A stretch of DNA of 7,245 bases, from positions 1-7,245 of the forward strand of contig CAJPSI010000037.1 of the NCBI GenBank assembly GCA_905373275.1, given 5' to 3'. The notes under the pieces are model-generated. The model did not search any database. It had not been told where the DNA came from and was given only the letters and a program-made list of their open reading frames with translations. The translations under genes and the position numbers were made by a program. Position 1 is the stretch's first letter; each line of letters begins with the position of its first letter. The stretch comes from Candidatus Saccharibacteria bacterium UBA1103 (GTDB taxonomy: Bacteria; Patescibacteriota; Saccharimonadia; Saccharimonadales; Saccharimonadaceae). This document shows positions 6,140-7,245 of the stretch, in pieces.

Positions 6140-6161
6140 TTAATGCTAATGTTAGCATTAA
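6140..6161. repeat. 22-bp palindrome in the dnaK leader
   Basis: Arms TTAATGCTAA (6140-6149) and TTAGCATTAA (6152-6161) are perfect inverted repeats around TG. It begins 2-3 nt after the predicted dnaK transcription start. As RNA it can form an 8-bp stem with a 6-nt loop at the very 5' end; as DNA it resembles a dimer-binding operator. It is not a CIRCE: its TTAGCA/TGCTAA half-motifs point outward instead of inward and there is no 9-bp spacer. Role unknown. Confidence 0.75.
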
Positions 6162-6169
6162 CTGTATTC

Positions 6170-6198
6170 AGTATAGATTTTTAGCACTCACGTGTCAA
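6170..6198 (-). promoter_or_regulatory. dnaK promoter (TTGACA-N17-TATACT)
   Basis: Minus strand: consensus -35 TTGACA (6198-6193), a 17-bp spacer and -10 TATACT (6175-6170). The expected start is near 6163, giving a leader of about 67 nt with the palindrome and the ribosome binding site. The -35 occupies the CIRCE spacer, so HrcA binding should exclude polymerase. This is the strongest promoter seen in the window. Confidence 0.9.
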
Positions 6199-6207
6199 GA
6201 GTGCTAA
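6181..6207. promoter_or_regulatory. Perfect CIRCE element (HrcA operator) upstream of dnaK
   Basis: TTAGCACTC (6181-6189), spacer ACGTGTCAA (6190-6198), GAGTGCTAA (6199-6207): an exact match to the CIRCE consensus with the standard 9-bp spacer. It implies that the organism encodes the heat-shock repressor HrcA somewhere outside this window and that dnaK is repressed until heat or misfolded protein titrates HrcA activity. Confidence 0.98.
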
Positions 6208-6236
6208 ATGTTGTAATTATGCCTACTTCGCAGAAC

Positions 6237-6267
6237 TAAATAAAATCCCTCTGTTCAGAAGAGGGAT
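6237..6267 (-). terminator. Rho-independent terminator of the P-loop kinase-like gene
   Basis: On the minus strand ATCCCTCT (6267-6260), a 7-nt loop and AGAGGGAT (6252-6245) form an 8-bp stem followed directly by TTTTATTT (6244-6237). It lies 37 bp past the TAA at 6304 and about 30 bp before the dnaK CIRCE, so it separates the two genes. Confidence 0.88.
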
Positions 6268-6303
6268 AGGGTTTTGCCGAGAGTAGCCCCCAGCCAATTC
6301 GAC

Positions 6304-7197
6304 TTACATCTGCTCAACCGACCGTGCTTCGATACTGGCTAAAATACCTCGAGCTATCTGGTCGGGTGTCCAGCCGTCGGTATATTGGATCTGAGTGGCC
6401 AGCTCTTCATTGCAAGGCATGTCGACAAAATGCTCGTTATCATGCATCTCTCTGGTCAGTTGCTTATACTCGGCACTCTCCCCTTGACGACGCAGACGCC
6501 GGGCGGTCAGCAGCCTTGATAAGGCTAGCCGAGCAACCGACTGATTGTCATTCTGTTTGGTTGATTTAGCTAGGCGATCGGCTAGATGCTGATTCAGCAC
6601 CCGCAGAGAAACCTCTTTGTCAGCTGACGGCATCAGTAATACGACGTTCTTAAACCGGGAGATCAGCCGCTTCATTTGATCAAACATCGCCTCATCTTCA
6701 TAGACGGAATGACCGGCTCCAAAATCAACGATGCTCGGTCGGTCCAGATCAGACAAGACCCGAGCCGTCAGATAAAACTCTTTATCCTTAAAGTCACGGT
6801 AGTCGGGGTCTTGCTCCAGCTTATCTAAGTCATAGCTATCTTGTACGTCCGGACTATCAAGCGAGATGCATTGTCGATGCGTCATATTAGCTAAGTCGTT
6901 ACCAACCGAGCTCTTGCCCGCCCCCATCGGACCAATCAATAAGATAGAGTCATCCAGCACTGCCCGGTCAATTGGCTGACTAACCAGCTCTTCCATTAGT
7001 TCCCGACGTCGCTCATGATTTACTTTATCGTAATCATCGACTTGATCTACGTCCGGATTAACGCTATTTTGCTTGGGCAACTGAGGTGTCCGAGCCGCTA
7101 CGCCACCTAGCATACGCTCTACACCAGTAGGGCGCTTATCTGCATTTGCAGCAGTCGACTGGTATTGCTCCAACGCCCTAAAACTATCACGGTTCAC
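6304..7197 (-). CDS. Shikimate-kinase-like P-loop protein, function unknown
   Basis: A 297-residue soluble protein. Residues 1-80 form a polar, probably disordered extension (rich in Q, D, R, N). From about 84 the sequence ILLIGPMGAGKSSVGNDLA has a Walker A (G89-x4-GK95-S96) in the style of AroK shikimate kinase, followed by an LDSPD stretch (113-117) where AroK has its D-x-D substrate motif, and SIVDFGAGHSVYED (155-168) where AroK has its GGG loop. VVLLMPS (185-191) fits the next core strand, and the Arg-rich 205-240 region could be the lid. AroK enzymes are usually about 170-190 residues; this one has the long N-terminus and changed substrate residues, so another phosphoacceptor (nucleoside, sugar, protein) or a non-kinase NTPase is as likely. 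No shikimate-pathway neighbours are present. The GTG start at 7197 is fixed by AAGGAGG at 7211-7205, 7 nt upstream. A terminator follows, and the gene is probably monocistronic. Confidence 0.75.
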   Translation of the reverse strand: MNRDSFRALEQYQSTAANADKRPTGVERMLGGVAARTPQLPKQNSVNPDVDQVDDYDKVNHERRRELMEELVSQPIDRAVLDDSILLIGPMGAGKSSVGNDLANMTHRQCISLDSPDVQDSYDLDKLEQDPDYRDFKDKEFYLTARVLSDLDRPSIVDFGAGHSVYEDEAMFDQMKRLISRFKNVVLLMPSADKEVSLRVLNQHLADRLAKSTKQNDNQSVARLALSRLLTARRLRRQGESAEYKQLTREMHDNEHFVDMPCNEELATQIQYTDGWTPDQIARGILASIEARSVEQM

Positions 7198-7204
7198 GAC
7201 ACAA

Positions 7205-7211
7205 CCTCCTT
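7205..7211 (-). promoter_or_regulatory. Strong ribosome binding site fixing a GTG start
   Basis: AAGGAGG on the minus strand, 7 nt before the GTG at 7197. It is the best Shine-Dalgarno in the window and the reason for choosing this non-ATG start. A possible -10 (TATAGT, 7222-7217) lies just upstream, but its -35 would fall at the window edge and is not recognisable. Confidence 0.85.
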
Positions 7212-7245
7212 AATGAACTATAAGACTGTTTTACCATGAGTTGGC

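Noticed and set aside
6304..7197. Naming the P-loop gene aroK
   Set aside because: Only the Walker A region and general layout match; the GGG loop and Asp motif are altered and there is no pathway context.
1..7245. CRISPR array, insertion sequence, phage or toxin-antitoxin system
   Set aside because: I found no spaced direct repeats, transposase, integrase, phage structural gene or small paired genes; all genes are co-directional and separated by normal promoters and terminators.

Overview
The window reads almost entirely from the minus strand and looks like ordinary chromosome of a small-genome bacterium, most plausibly a Candidate Phyla Radiation (Patescibacteria) lineage such as Saccharibacteria. 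That placement is an inference from the general look of the proteins, the mix of leaderless and Shine-Dalgarno starts and the absence of the usual grpE-dnaK-dnaJ operon; no marker in the window proves it. The genetic code looks standard: the full-length ORFs use TAA or TAG stops, have no in-frame TGA, and the one tRNA-Gly has a UCC anticodon.

In transcription order (right to left): a divergent shikimate-kinase-like P-loop protein (7197-6304) with a strong RBS, a GTG start and its own Rho-independent terminator; dnaK (6096-4201) behind a perfect CIRCE/HrcA operator, a near-consensus sigma-70-type promoter and a leader with a 22-bp palindrome; a 14-bp-stem terminator; a membrane-anchored SGNH/GDSL hydrolase (4116-2980) with its own -10 box almost abutting its ATG; dnaJ (2939-1833) behind a second, imperfect CIRCE that overlaps the hydrolase stop codon; tRNA-Gly(UCC) (1774-1700) with an encoded CCA; a DedA-family membrane protein (1686-1000) whose RBS touches the tRNA 3' end; and, overlapping the end of dedA, the start of an ABC exporter half-subunit (from 1007) that runs off the left edge before its ATPase domain.

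Functionally this is a split heat-shock chaperone locus (DnaK and DnaJ each under its own HrcA-type operator, no grpE or hrcA in the window) interleaved with cell-envelope genes (SGNH hydrolase, DedA, ABC exporter). The most notable signal is regulatory. The two CIRCE-promoter modules are superimposable base for base: the -35 starts at the first base of the CIRCE spacer, followed by a 17-bp spacer and a -10 box 5 bp beyond the operator. Yet one drives a mRNA with a leader of about 67 nt and an RBS, and the other is predicted to drive a leaderless mRNA. I see no convincing new defence system, mobile element, CRISPR array or phage remnant.
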